From a virus, in IMG/VR virus record IMGVR_UViG_3300028873_000026, positions 1-58,646 of that record: a stretch of 58,646 nt of DNA; one strand, written 5' to 3'. Below the pieces are notes generated by a model. It was not told where the DNA came from, did no database searches, and saw only the letters and a list, made by a program, of their open reading frames with translations. The translations under genes were made by a program, and so were the position numbers. Each line of letters begins with the position of its first letter. The stretch's first letter is position 1. This document shows, in pieces, positions 37,353 through 48,300 of this stretch.

Positions 37353-39523
37353 TCGACCTCACTGGTGTCACCCACCACCCGGCCATTGAAGAATTGGTCG
37401 AGGTGCTCTGCAACAAGACGCAGAACACGGATCGTGGGTTCTTCCGGTGCGAAGTCGCTTACTTCCTGGGCAAGATGGCCAGCTCGATGCGGGCCACCAT
37501 CGTCACCAAGGACAGGGGCGACATCCCGGTCAATATCTATGCTCTCGCCTTGGCCACTTCGGGCTTTGGCAAAGGCCACAGCGTCAACGTCGTCGAAAAC
37601 GAATTCATGAGGGGCTTCAAGAAGCGCTTCCTGGAGGACACGATGCCGGTGATCAGCGAGCAAAACCACTGGGTCATCGGCAATGACCGGGCTGTTCGCC
37701 AGAACACGGATCCCCAGGAGGAGTTTGAGAAGGTCCAGAAGGAATACAAGCGTACTGGCGCCTTCGCCTACACCTTCGACTCTGGCACCCCTCCTGCGGT
37801 CAAGCAGCTGCGTCACAAGCTGCTCTTGGCGAACTGTGGCTCCATCAATCTCCAGATCGACGAGATCGGTTCGAACCTCATTGGTTCGGTCGACATCCTC
37901 AATCTGTTTCTGGAGCTCTATGATCAGGGCGTGGTCAAGGCCAAGCTGACCAAGGTCACCGCGGACAATGAGCGCACCGAGGAGCTCGACGGCAAGACGC
38001 CCACAAACATGCTTCTGTTCGGGACGCCGGCCAAGCTCTTCGACGGAGGCATCACCGAGGATCAGTTCTACTCGTTCCTCGAGACTGGCTACGCTCGTCG
38101 CTGTCTCTTTGGCGTCGGGCAGCAGGATCGCAAGGCGTTCAATTCGCAGTCCCCGGAAGAGATCTACGAACGCCTCACGGAGCCACAGAACAACGAGACG
38201 ATCCAGCGATGGGCAGCGCATTTCCATTCGCTCGCCGATCCAGGGATGTTCGGCTGGAAGATGGTCGTCGAAAAGGAAGTTGGCACTGCCCTGGTCAGCT
38301 ACAAGATTGCCTGCGAACAGGCAGCCGAGTTGATGCCTGACCATGCCGAGATCCAGAAGGCCGAGCTATCGCATCGGTACTTCAAGGCGCTGAAACTGGC
38401 AGGGGCCTTGGCCTTTATCGATCAGTGCAACGAGATCGAACTCCTTCATCTGCAACAGGCGATCTTGCTCGTCGAAGAGTCTGGGGTGGCCTTCACCACC
38501 ATTCTCAAGCGCGAGAAAGTCCATGTGAAGCTGGCGAAGTACATCGCCACCTGTGGTGAAGACCTCACTCAGGCGGACTTGATCGAGGCTCTGCCCTTCT
38601 ACAAGAAGGGTGTCGCTCTGCGAAACGAGATGATGACCCTGGCTACGGCCTGGGGCTACAAGAACAACGTCATCATCAAGAAGACATTCGTCGACGGGAT
38701 CGAGTTCTACAAGGGGGAAACCCTGCAAGAGACCGATCTCAACGACATGATCTTCTCGTACAGCGACAACTGGGCCTACGAATATGCTCCCCCGGAGGAA
38801 CCTGTTCCCTTCGATCAGCTTCATGTGCTGACCCAAGCGCAGGACATGCACTGGGCGAACCATCACTTCAAGAACAAGCACCGAGCCGAGGAGAACGTCG
38901 TTCCTGGGTTCAATATGCTCGTGCTCGACGTGGATGGGGGCATCTCTGTCGACCTCGTGCGCAGCCTTCTCACGGAAGTGAAGCACTTCATCTACACGAC
39001 GAAGCGCAGCACACCCGAAGAGAACCGCTTCAGGCTCATCATCCCGATCAATTATCGGCTTGAGCTCGACAAAGACGAGTATGGGGAGCTGGTGAACGAG
39101 GTCGTCTCATGGTTGCCCTTCAAGACAGCCGATGTCGACGCGAGTTCAAGCCAGCGGTCCAAGAAGTGGATGACGTTCGAGGGTGGTGAGTACCACTACA
39201 ACATGGATGGAGACCTGTTCGACGTCCTTCCATTCATCCCCAAGACCTCGAAGAACGAAGCCCATAAGAAGGACTTCAAGGCTGTGGCTTCACTCGACAA
39301 CCTTGAGCGGTGGTTCGCTCAACGGATCGTCACGGGGAGTCGGAATAACCACATGGTCAAGTTCGCTTTGGCGCTCTTGGACAGCGGTCTGGATCTCGTC
39401 ACTGTCAGTCGACAAGTCCATGCCTTCAACAAAAAGCTCTCGGATCCCATGGATGCCGACGAGATCGACTCCACGATCATGGTCACCGTGGGCAAGCGAT
39501 ACCAGAAACTCCTGGCTGCGTAG
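37349..39523 (+). CDS. Primase/helicase-like replication protein (N4 gp43-like)
   Basis: 724 residues, ATGA overlap with the nuclease. An N-terminal P-loop domain (ATSGFGKGHSVN, about 69-80; INLQIDEIGSN as Walker B) of the DUF3987-like type is followed by a helical middle. The C-terminal part carries LVLDVDGGISVDLV and TPEENRFRLIIPINY, the acidic and basic motifs expected in a primase-polymerase domain. It ends with a helical region. It likely primes or unwinds at the fork. Domain borders are estimated by eye. Confidence 0.75.
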   Translation: MIDLTGVTHHPAIEELVEVLCNKTQNTDRGFFRCEVAYFLGKMASSMRATIVTKDRGDIPVNIYALALATSGFGKGHSVNVVENEFMRGFKKRFLEDTMPVISEQNHWVIGNDRAVRQNTDPQEEFEKVQKEYKRTGAFAYTFDSGTPPAVKQLRHKLLLANCGSINLQIDEIGSNLIGSVDILNLFLELYDQGVVKAKLTKVTADNERTEELDGKTPTNMLLFGTPAKLFDGGITEDQFYSFLETGYARRCLFGVGQQDRKAFNSQSPEEIYERLTEPQNNETIQRWAAHFHSLADPGMFGWKMVVEKEVGTALVSYKIACEQAAELMPDHAEIQKAELSHRYFKALKLAGALAFIDQCNEIELLHLQQAILLVEESGVAFTTILKREKVHVKLAKYIATCGEDLTQADLIEALPFYKKGVALRNEMMTLATAWGYKNNVIIKKTFVDGIEFYKGETLQETDLNDMIFSYSDNWAYEYAPPEEPVPFDQLHVLTQAQDMHWANHHFKNKHRAEENVVPGFNMLVLDVDGGISVDLVRSLLTEVKHFIYTTKRSTPEENRFRLIIPINYRLELDKDEYGELVNEVVSWLPFKTADVDASSSQRSKKWMTFEGGEYHYNMDGDLFDVLPFIPKTSKNEAHKKDFKAVASLDNLERWFAQRIVTGSRNNHMVKFALALLDSGLDLVTVSRQVHAFNKKLSDPMDADEIDSTIMVTVGKRYQKLLAA

Positions 39524-39529
39524 CAGAAA

Positions 39530-39554
39530 CCCCGAGCCGTATTTCGGTTCGGGG
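39530..39554 (+). terminator. Perfect hairpin without T run
   Basis: CCCCGAGCCG/CGGTTCGGGG is a 10-bp stem (one G-T pair) with loop TATTT. It is not followed by T residues, so it may be an mRNA-processing or stability element in place of a true terminator. Confidence 0.5.
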
Positions 39555-39585
39555 CTCACTGTCTCAAGCCCCAAAGTGAGGACGT

Positions 39586-40329
39586 ATGTCTGACGTTTTA
39601 GAGATCAATGATCAGCTGGTGTTGGTCGTTGGGTTTTCAGCCACTGGCAAGAGCGCCAGTCTACGCAATATTCGGAACCAAGAACGCTGGATGCACTTGA
39701 ACACCGAGGCCGGAAAGCGGCTTCCGTTCAAGAACAAGTTCCAGCCCTATCGCATCGAAGACCCTTATCAGGTCCACGAAGCGTTCGACTACGCCACGTA
39801 CACTGCACTCGCCAAGACCGATGGGATCATCCTCGATTCGGTGACGTTCCTCATGGATATGATGGAAACGCAGTACGTGCTGAATTCGGCGGACACGATG
39901 AAGGGCTGGAGCAACTACGCACAGTTCTTCAAGACGCTGATGCAGGAGAAGGTCACCCGCTTCGGCAAGCCCGTCATCATCACTGCCCATGTGAAAGACG
40001 AGCTCGACGAGAAGGCCATGGAGATGAAGACCTCCGTGCCGATCAAGGGCTCGCTCAAGAACAACGGCGTCGAATCCTACTTCTCGACGGTGGTCGGAAC
40101 CAAGAAGATGACCATCAAGGACTTGGAGCCTTACGCTTCAAACCTTCTGGTCATCACCGACGAGGAGCGGGATCTGGGATACAAGCATGTGTTCCAGACT
40201 CGGCCGACCAAGTCCACGATCGGAGAGAGGATCCGATCTCCCATGGGTCTGTTCGACAAGAGCCAGACCTACATGGACAACGACTGTCAGATCCTCCTGG
40301 ATCACCTGACAGCTTTCTACGGGTCTTAA
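39586..40329 (+). CDS. RecA/Sak4-like P-loop ATPase (N4 gp44-like)
   Basis: 247 residues from an ATG with GAGGA upstream. Walker A is VGFSATGKSAS (about 15-25), Walker B is DGIILDSVTF, then KPVIITAHVKDEL as a sensor. This is the AAA_24/Sak4 class of single-domain RecA-like recombinases used by phages in replication and strand annealing with their own SSB, which is encoded next. Confidence 0.85.
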   Translation: MSDVLEINDQLVLVVGFSATGKSASLRNIRNQERWMHLNTEAGKRLPFKNKFQPYRIEDPYQVHEAFDYATYTALAKTDGIILDSVTFLMDMMETQYVLNSADTMKGWSNYAQFFKTLMQEKVTRFGKPVIITAHVKDELDEKAMEMKTSVPIKGSLKNNGVESYFSTVVGTKKMTIKDLEPYASNLLVITDEERDLGYKHVFQTRPTKSTIGERIRSPMGLFDKSQTYMDNDCQILLDHLTAFYGS

Positions 40330-40385
40330 TTTACCCGCAACTCAACGTGGGTGAGTCCCACTTCAACAAGAAAGAAGCACTGAAC

Positions 40386-41144
40386 ATGAGTCTTTTCGGC
40401 AATCTGAAATCCGATGGCCTCGAAGAGTCGCAGGATCGTCTCGGCGGCTTTTCGGTCTGGGAATCGGACATCTACACGGGTCCGATCAAGATGGCCTATG
40501 CCGGCCAGTCGGAGCAGGGCGCTCGCAACGTGACCCTCATTTTCGAGGCGAACGGCAAGGAGTACCGCGAGACCGTCTACATCACGAACAAGAAGGGCGA
40601 AAACTGGTTCATCAACAAGGATGACAAGACCAAGAAGGTGCCTCTGCCCGGCTTCACCACCATCGAAGACATCTGCATCATCGCGACCGGCAAGCCGTTG
40701 GCGGAACAGAGCGCCGAAGACAAGATGGTCAAGATCTACGACAAGGATCTGAAGAAGGAGGTGCCGAAATCGGTGCCCGTCCTGACGGAGCTTCTCGGTC
40801 AGTCGCTCTCGCTCGCCATCGTCAAGCAGCTCGAAAACAAGAGCGAGAAGGACGGCCAGGGCGGCTATGTCGACACGGCCGAAACCCGCAACTCGAACGT
40901 GATCGAGAAGGTCTTCCACACCGAATCGAAGATGACCGTGGCGGAAGCCCGTCAGGGTCTCGAAACGGCGATCTTTTGGGACGCCTGGCTCGAACGCAAC
41001 AAGGGCAAGGAACGCGATCGTCGGTCGATCAAGGGCGGCGCCGGTGGCCAGGCCGGCAAGCCGGGTGGTCGGACTCAGTCCGGTCCTCCGCAGGCAGGCA
41101 ATGGCGCTCCGGCTCGCAAGAGCCTCTTCGGCGCCAAGGCCTGA
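40386..41144 (+). CDS. Single-stranded DNA-binding protein (N4 gp45 SSB-like)
   Basis: 252 residues from the ATG at 40386. A beta-rich core with NVTLIFEANGKEYRETVYIT and NWFINKDDKTKKVPLPGF is followed by a Gly/Gln-rich low-complexity linker (about 215-240) and a short tail SLFGAKA. In N4 this SSB is needed for replication and recombination and activates host polymerase at late promoters. It is flanked by the RecA-like ATPase and the resolvase, as in other N4-like phages. Confidence 0.82.
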   Translation: MSLFGNLKSDGLEESQDRLGGFSVWESDIYTGPIKMAYAGQSEQGARNVTLIFEANGKEYRETVYITNKKGENWFINKDDKTKKVPLPGFTTIEDICIIATGKPLAEQSAEDKMVKIYDKDLKKEVPKSVPVLTELLGQSLSLAIVKQLENKSEKDGQGGYVDTAETRNSNVIEKVFHTESKMTVAEARQGLETAIFWDAWLERNKGKERDRRSIKGGAGGQAGKPGGRTQSGPPQAGNGAPARKSLFGAKA

Positions 41145-41146
41145 TC

Positions 41147-41695
41147 ATGAAGATCTCTGTTGTGGGGTTCGACCCCAGTCTCACTCACTGGGGGGTTGCT
41201 AAAGGCAACCTGGACCTCACGACAGGGTATCTTGAAGATGTGTTTCTTCAGGTCATTGAGCCAGAAAGGATCACCCACAAGCAGGTTCGGCAGAACTCAA
41301 AGGATCTCGACGCCACGAAACAGCTCGCTGTAGCCGTCTTGGAAGCATCAGTAGGGGCTAAAGCCATCTTTGCTGAGGTTCCCGTAGGTTCGCAGTCAGC
41401 CCGAGCGATGGCGTCATATGGCTTCTGTGTAGGCATTCTTGGAACGATGCTGGCACAAGGTATTCAAATCATCGAAGTCACAGCGGCTGAGGTGAAAAGG
41501 GCGATGACTGGCAATGGCCATGCGACCAAAGGTGACATGATCGCCTCGGCGCTTTCGCTGTATCCAGGAGCGAACTTCCCGCTGCATAGAGGGAAAATCA
41601 CACTTGCAGCAGAACACGTTGCAGATGCTCTTGGGGCCATTCACGCAGGCGTAAACACGCCGTTGTTCCAGAATCTCAGAAAACTTTACGTCTAA
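41147..41695 (+). CDS. RuvC-like Holliday junction resolvase
   Basis: 182 residues from the ATG at 41147. RNase H fold with VVGFDPSLTHWG (catalytic Asp), AIFAEVPVGSQSARA (Glu), VTAAEVKRAMTGNGHATKGD and AEHVADALGAIHAG (final Asp). This is the RuvC-type set of four acidic residues. It resolves branched DNA during replication and before packaging. It begins two bases after the SSB stop. Confidence 0.88.
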   Translation: MKISVVGFDPSLTHWGVAKGNLDLTTGYLEDVFLQVIEPERITHKQVRQNSKDLDATKQLAVAVLEASVGAKAIFAEVPVGSQSARAMASYGFCVGILGTMLAQGIQIIEVTAAEVKRAMTGNGHATKGDMIASALSLYPGANFPLHRGKITLAAEHVADALGAIHAGVNTPLFQNLRKLYV

Positions 41696-41718
41696 ACGCA
41701 AACTCTAAGGAGATACAC

Positions 41719-42174
41719 ATGCAGATTACTTTGGTTCAGACCGAGTTGGAATTGGCAATTCGGGAATACGTCGGCCGTCAGCTCAAGGTTGCCGATGGCA
41801 TGTCCATGGGCATCGAGCTCTCGGCGACTCGCGGAGCCGAAGGCTTCAAAGCGGTCATCGATATTCTGCCGATCGGGACGGTCATCGCTCAGCCGAAGTC
41901 GGCTGCTCGTCCGGCTTTCCCGTCTTTCGGGACCGGCTCTCAGACCGTTGCTTCGGCAGTTGTCGTTCCGGCCCCCGAGGCTTCCACCGAAGTCAGCGAC
42001 GAATCCCAGGGGCAGACTGGCAATGATGTCGAGACTGTCGCCGAGGAGTCGGGACAGAGCGCCAACTCGACCGAGACGACTGCTGAGACGACGACGCTTC
42101 ACACTGAGGCGGCGCCTGCCAATTCCGGCGCTCGTTCGCTCTTCAAGGGCCTGAGCCGGCCCAAAAACAGCTGA
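41719..42174 (+). CDS. Hypothetical protein with SSB-like acidic tail
   Basis: 151 residues from an ATG with AAGGAG upstream. The first 60 residues form a compact beta-alpha unit (VQTELELAIREYVGRQLKVA, KAVIDILPIGTVIAQPK). The next 80 are Ser/Thr/Glu-rich and disordered. The end (ARSLFKGLSRPKNS) resembles the SLFGAKA end of the SSB, hinting at a shared interaction tail. Function unknown. Confidence 0.62.
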   Translation: MQITLVQTELELAIREYVGRQLKVADGMSMGIELSATRGAEGFKAVIDILPIGTVIAQPKSAARPAFPSFGTGSQTVASAVVVPAPEASTEVSDESQGQTGNDVETVAEESGQSANSTETTAETTTLHTEAAPANSGARSLFKGLSRPKNS

Positions 42175-42392
42175 TGGGCGACATTGGCATCCTGATCATC
42201 GGGGTGCTGGTGGTGATCGCAATGTTGATGATCACTTCGGTGATCATCGCATTGGCCCCATATATCGCCGGAATTCTCGTAGTTCTGGGGCTTTGCTGGT
42301 TCACCTTCAGGCCAAAAAGGGGATGAGGAATCATCCCCTTTTTCACGTCAATGCAGCAGCTGAGCCAGAGGGTGCATCATCGGAGCCCTGAG
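42174..42392 (+). CDS. Small membrane protein at the end of the rightward block
   Basis: 72 residues, ATGA overlap. Two hydrophobic segments cover residues 4-44 (ILIIGVLVVIAMLMIT, then IIALAPYIAGILVVLGLCWF). The rest is short and polar. The reading frame runs through the bidirectional terminator and into the 3' end of the convergent vRNAP gene, so only its first 45 codons look protein-like. A shorter true form cannot be excluded. Confidence 0.45.
42315..42344. terminator. Bidirectional terminator between convergent blocks
   Basis: AAAAA-GGGGATGA-GGAA-TCATCCCC-TTTTT is a perfect 8-bp stem with a GNRA-type tetraloop, flanked by five A residues on one side and five T residues on the other. It is symmetrical enough to stop both the rightward replication transcript and the leftward vRNAP transcript. 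Confidence 0.92.
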
Positions 42393-45300
42393 CATCATGC
42401 CTGGGCCGATCGAGTGCAGGAGGTTACCCTCCAACGCCTTGCCGAACACGTTGTCGCCGAGGAAGTTCTCGACGCCCACGGTGCTTGAGAAGGGTCCAAG
42501 AGATCCCAGCAGTGTGTGGACGGGATTATCCCGAACCACCGACAGAGCGATCTTCGCGCTTCGCAGCTTATAGTTGTAGAACCATGCAAGCCCCAGCTCT
42601 TCCAGAGAACCGCGGAAACGTCCCTGAGACCGATCGAAGTTCACGAACTCTTCGCTGACCTCGCCTAGCGCTTTCTGGCTCGTCATGCCCGGCTTCTTCA
42701 TCAAGTGGTCGTAGTAGAGCGCTTTCATGATGAAATCGCCGTACTCCATCGACTTCTGGATGCCCTGATAAAGGGGCGTGTCTTCCCCGATGAGGGCATA
42801 GTTGCCGGCAGTTCGCACTGCCTCGGGGAGTTTGCTCGTCAAACCCTCCATGAACTCCTGCAACCTGCCTCCTGTGAGGGCCAGGTCACCTCTTGAGTTG
42901 CCTACGTCGGCGACCATTCCGAACTCACCAGCCTTGATGAGGGGCCAGATCGACAGACGACGATCACTGTCGTTGATCGACTGGATCTCAGCCTTGAGCT
43001 TCTGGACTTTGTTGTAGTTCTTGGCTCCCTGAGCAGCGAAGAGCTCACCCTCGGCATCCATTTTGCGAAGCTTGCCCTTCACATGGGCGTTGATCTCGGA
43101 GAGTTTCTGGGGAGTGCTCTTGGCAATCGTCGCCAGTGGCACTCCACGACCCATGAGCTGAAAAGTATCAGCCGCAAGGTTCACTGCCGGCATGAGCAAG
43201 CTCTTGATCATAATGATCGACTTGACCTCTTTGACGGCTTCTTTCCACACACCTTCGGAATTCACGAGGTTCGCGTAGGCTTTGTTGCCCCAGATCGCCA
43301 TCGAGATGTTCTTTACAACATCGAGTGTCTCGGGAGACCATCGGGAATTCCCGGTCCAAGCGTCACCAATGCTCGCCTTGTGGTAGCCGATCGAGTCATT
43401 GATCATGTCCCGGCGCACCATGAACTTGTTGCCGAAAACGCTCTTGATGTAGGCCTTCGTCTGCGGCGACATGAGCGAGACAGCCTGCCTCGTAGGCGCA
43501 TCGTTGTCGTAGGACTTCGGATCGAACAGGTTCACATATTGCGACTTGTTCGCAGCGCTCTTCTGGATGTCGCTCTTGTACATCTCGTGCATCTTGTCGA
43601 TCAGCTCGGTGTTGAACTTGTGAGCCACCGCTTCTTCGACCTGGCGACCCCGCCAGACGCCCGCCATCCTGGCAAGGTTGTCATCTAGCCCGAGACGCGC
43701 AAGCTGGCTGGGATCGACGCTCCGCTCGAAGGCGACCACCTTCCCGGAGTCGTTGTACAACGGCACGAGGTTCTCGGAAGTGGCTTTACCCTCCCTCGAA
43801 AGCTGCCGAGCAATCTTGTCGACGGTGACCGGGTTCGTAATGAGCCCTGCCGTCACACCTGTGGTTTGCCCGGTCTGAAGATCCACGCCTCCGGCCGTGT
43901 GGTGAATGGATTGCAGCGTGCCCTGGGTGAACGCAGCCCGGCCTGCTGCCGGCTGGTAGTAGTAGCCCTTGCTCTCGTGGTTCCCCTCGGCTTTCGAGCC
44001 TTTGTAGTCGGCAATCCGGATCATGCTCTTGGCGAGAAGAGCCGGCGAATCGCTGTCTTTGGCGACGACAATGCTCATCCCGGCTTTCTGGTTCATAGGC
44101 ACGAAGCCCTTGTAACTATTGAACTTGGCCATGCCCAGGGACTTGGCTTTCTCCTCCAGACGAAGGTTGTTCACATAGGCAAGCACGAACTTCATGCCCT
44201 CGGCTTCGCTTTGAACCAAGGAAGAGAGATGCGCCTGCGTCTCGGGAGCGAGCTTGTTCAGGGCATAGAGCGAGATCAGCTGGTCGAGCGCTTTCACATA
44301 GGCTTCCGTGGGCGCAGGTCGGCTCATGGAGTGGTTCTCGCCCAGGAGACGAGCAATCGCATCGGCATTGCGCAAGAGGTTCCTGCCAATGGCCCCCGAC
44401 GTCATGTGGGTGGCGAGCTGCTCGGCTTTGGCTTTGACGAGCGCCCAGTAGCGGGGATCTTCCTTTTCGAGCTGGGTCTCCAGACCCTGGATCACAGAAC
44501 TTCGAGCCTTGGGATTGCTCAGCATTTTGAGCACGTCTTCGTGCGAATGCGCTTCCGTCAGGGCCGAGAGATCCGTCTTGGCGACGCCCATATGCAGGGC
44601 GCTCCACTCGGTTTTGGTCATCCTCTGGGTAAACTGCTTCTCGAACATCTGCGGGACGTGATCCACGAACTGCTGGCGAGCATTTTGGATGATCGCCCGG
44701 ACAGTCTTGATCATGTCGTAGACGCTGGCATTGCTCGCCGAACGGCCAATGATTTCGCCCACAGCTTCTGTCAGGGGCTTCCAGCCCTTGACATTGTTAT
44801 TGATTCCGCTGGCCCATTCCTGGAGCCCTCGGGCTTTCTCGGCTGTCGCCATATTGGCAAAGAGCTTCACAGCCTCGGCGCCCTTTTGGACGAGCGAATT
44901 GCTCGTGCTCGCTTTGACTTTGTCAGCGCCCTGGAGGAGCACATCGCTCGCCCTGTCGAGGAGGTTCACAACCCCGTCGTTCAAGATGTTGATCCCCTTG
45001 TTCGGGGCAGAAGCGATCTGATTGATTTGACTCATCAAAGACGCAGTGTCTGACGCCTCCCTCGCTACATGCTGGGTGAGAGCGTCGATCGCTTGCTGGA
45101 CGTTCTTGGAGTTGCCCACTCCGCCCATGCGATCCGAGAGCGAGTCCAGGCCCTGCTGGGCCAGGTTCGAAAGGCGAGCCTCGAAACGCTCAGAGAGAGA
45201 GCCTTTCTCATGGCTCTTTTCGGACTTAGGCAGATCTAGAAAGCTCAGAGCATCCCTGAAGTCGTCATCGACCGTGGCCAGAGCCATGAAGACGGGCAAC

Positions 45301-48300
45301 AGCGAAGAGCGTCCCGATTTATCAGTTTCGGTGCCCAGATTGCCCAGCAGGAAATTGAACTTCGAGTTGGCCATGCTCTCGGCCCGAACCCTGTCGGGAT
45401 CGCTTTGGTCGATGAGCATATCGGGGGTGAGCTGCTTCATGGCGTGCCGGAAGAGCCCCTCAGCGATAGCCATCGAAGTGGGCGAGAGGCTCATCTCCAG
45501 GGAGAGCGCCTGCACAATCGCATGGAACGCTTTGTGAGCCTGAAGCGACATCCCGTTGAAGCCGCTCAGTTCTGCGAGATTCGCCAGTTTGAACGACGAG
45601 ACCGACGCTTGCTGGACGGCAATCGATCGGTTCGTGGCCTGCACCGGGTCGCTCACATTCATGAAGCGGCCGAAGATCTTGTCGAATTGCACATTGAGCG
45701 CACTAAGGCGATCGTCCGTGCCGTAAGACGGGTTCTGGAAGAGCGTCACAGACCTATTGAGGTCGGCGATCGTGGGCTGAGCCTGCATGACCACAGCCGA
45801 ATTGAAGAGCAGATTCGAGAACATATCGTCCCCGACATGGAGAGCCTGGTTCTTGCCGAACACGAGGGTCTTGATCGCCTGCCAGACGTCCGAAGCGATC
45901 TTGGCCAAGCCGGTGGCTTGGGTGTTTTTGAGGGCTCCCGTGAGTTCTTTGTTGGCCAGCGTCCACGCCATGAACTCATTCAAGGCCGTGGCTTTCCCCA
46001 GAGGAGTCTTCTGGGCCAGAGCGTCTCGGACAGCTTTCGAAGCGTTGAAGAAACTATCTCCAGCTTTTACGCCAATTTCTGAGAATTCCGGGCTCAGAAA
46101 CTGCCTCATGAGGGCTTCGAGCCGGTTCACAGAACCAGTGATCTCACTGGCTCGTTTCCCTAGATCGCCCCCTTCGTAGTGGGTCAGGATCGTATTGAAA
46201 GTAGCAGCGTGGACAGCCTCATGCAGCATCGTCTCAGCGCTCGATCCGACGAGGTAGATCATCTTGCTGCCTGGATCGATCAAGCCCTTGGCAGACTTGA
46301 GAGAAGTCTGTTCAATGGCCGGCAGGTTATTGTTGGCTCGATATTCGTCGATCTGGGCGCGAGTGCCAGACAAAATCCGATAACCATCCAGTCCCCCAGC
46401 AGCCTTGATATGCTGCCAGACGTCCTGTTGATCCGCGGACAGCTCCGACTGGGCAATGCCCAAGTCAAGATCGGTCGGCGTCATTACCACGAGGGCCGGT
46501 TTATCGCTTTTGGCTTTGAGGACTTCAGCCAGCCGATTGTTGAGTTTGCTGGCGATCTCTTCAGGCGAACCAGAAAGGGGAATACCCTTGTTCAGGTAGG
46601 GACTCTGAGCCCCGGCCATCTGGTCAACGTAGAACTGGTGCTCGCCGAGCACCTGGTGTCGGGCGTCCACGACGTTGGCGCCATCCGAGAGTTCATCTCG
46701 GAAACCCTCCAGAATAGCGATCACACCAGTGGAAGTCGCATTTTTGCGCTCGGCCTGGGGAAAGAGCGCTTTGATGAGGGCGTCTTTCATCTTTTCGTTT
46801 TTGTCGAGCATCTCTGAACTGATCGACTTCAAGAAGGGCTCGAAGCTCTCCAGCACAGCCCGGAGAGGGTTCCCCTTCCAGGACTCAGAAGCAGCCTCGT
46901 TCGCTTTCTGGCTCCCTTCGAGGACATGATCGAGAGCGAAATTGAAGCCGTCGAACACAGGGAGACCACGAGCGCCATTGTTCAGCATGTGCTGGATCAT
47001 GGCTCCGTCACCCATGCCGATATTAAGCATGGCTCCGCCCTTCACTCCCGAGTCCGAAGGGCCATTCACTTCAGCCGGAGTGCCCAGCTTGCCATCAAGG
47101 CTCTTGGCGAGGATCTGGTCGAACTCACTCGTGTTGTTCTTGACCGGGAAGAAGCGCTGCTCTCCTGTGTCGATCAGGGGCATGGTCTTGAGCAGGTCTT
47201 GCAAAATGCCTTTGAGGGCATTCTCCGACAGAAAGTCTCCCTTACGCCAGGTCGGGTCATTCTCAGCCCGCTGAGCGACAGCCTCTTTCACCTTCTGGGT
47301 GAACAGATGCTCAAGCACGATCGACTGAGCCTGCGTGGACCGTTGCACAAGCTTGGTCGAGTCCATGAAGGACTGGCCTAGAGTCTCGGTGATCCCATCT
47401 CGCATCGGATCGACGAAGAGACTGAGCACATGCTCTTGGATCGAAGCCATCTGCTTCTTGTCAAAGACGAACTTCTCGGGGTTGATCTCTGAGAGAGCTT
47501 TGCCTCCGGAAGGATCTCCTCCCACTTTGGTGGTCAGAATTCCGTTGAGGGCCTTGTCAAAGGCATCGAGCCGGTCATCATGGCCTTCACCGGTGGAGTC
47601 TCCAAACATTGCCTCAGCAAAAGAGACTTCTTTGTCCGCTCCAGCCACACGAGAGAGACGCTCGTAGACCTGTTCAGCGAGCATGTCCGTGATCTTTGCA
47701 GCGATGCCATTGGCTCCAGACCCATAGACGGTGATCGTCATCGGGTTCTTGGTGACGCCACGATCCACAGAGAGCGTGCCTGTGCTAAGGTCGAAGTCGA
47801 CCTTCGGCAAGAGCAGGTTCATCAGCTTGTAGAGGTGATCGGCCTGAGTTTTGACGGCTTCAGGGGCATTCCTGTAAAGCGAGTTTGCACTGCTCTGGAG
47901 CTTGTTCGCAGCCACCGAATAGAGATCTACGCTGTCCCCCGCCCGATGCTCGTTCATCGTGGTGGGACCGTTGAAGAACATTCCCCCTTTGGCCAGATTT
48001 CCGATCTGGTCTCCCGTGAAACCTGTGGTGGTGAGCATATGGATAGCGTTGACGATCCCGTTCGTCACTCCGTCAGCCTCGAGATAAATCCCGGTACGAA
48101 ACGCAGTGCGACCCTTGTCGCCCACAGTCTGGGATCGAGCCCATTCCTGAAGAGCATGAAGAGCGTTAGGGGTAAGGTCCTCCCCCGCAGCCTGGAACTC
48201 GCTCTGGATGCGCTCTATAGCGCCGTCAGGGAGCCGTTCATCGTTGAGATGCTCAGTAAGCAGCTGCAACGTACCGGCAAATGCGCCGTTCAGTTGAGCT

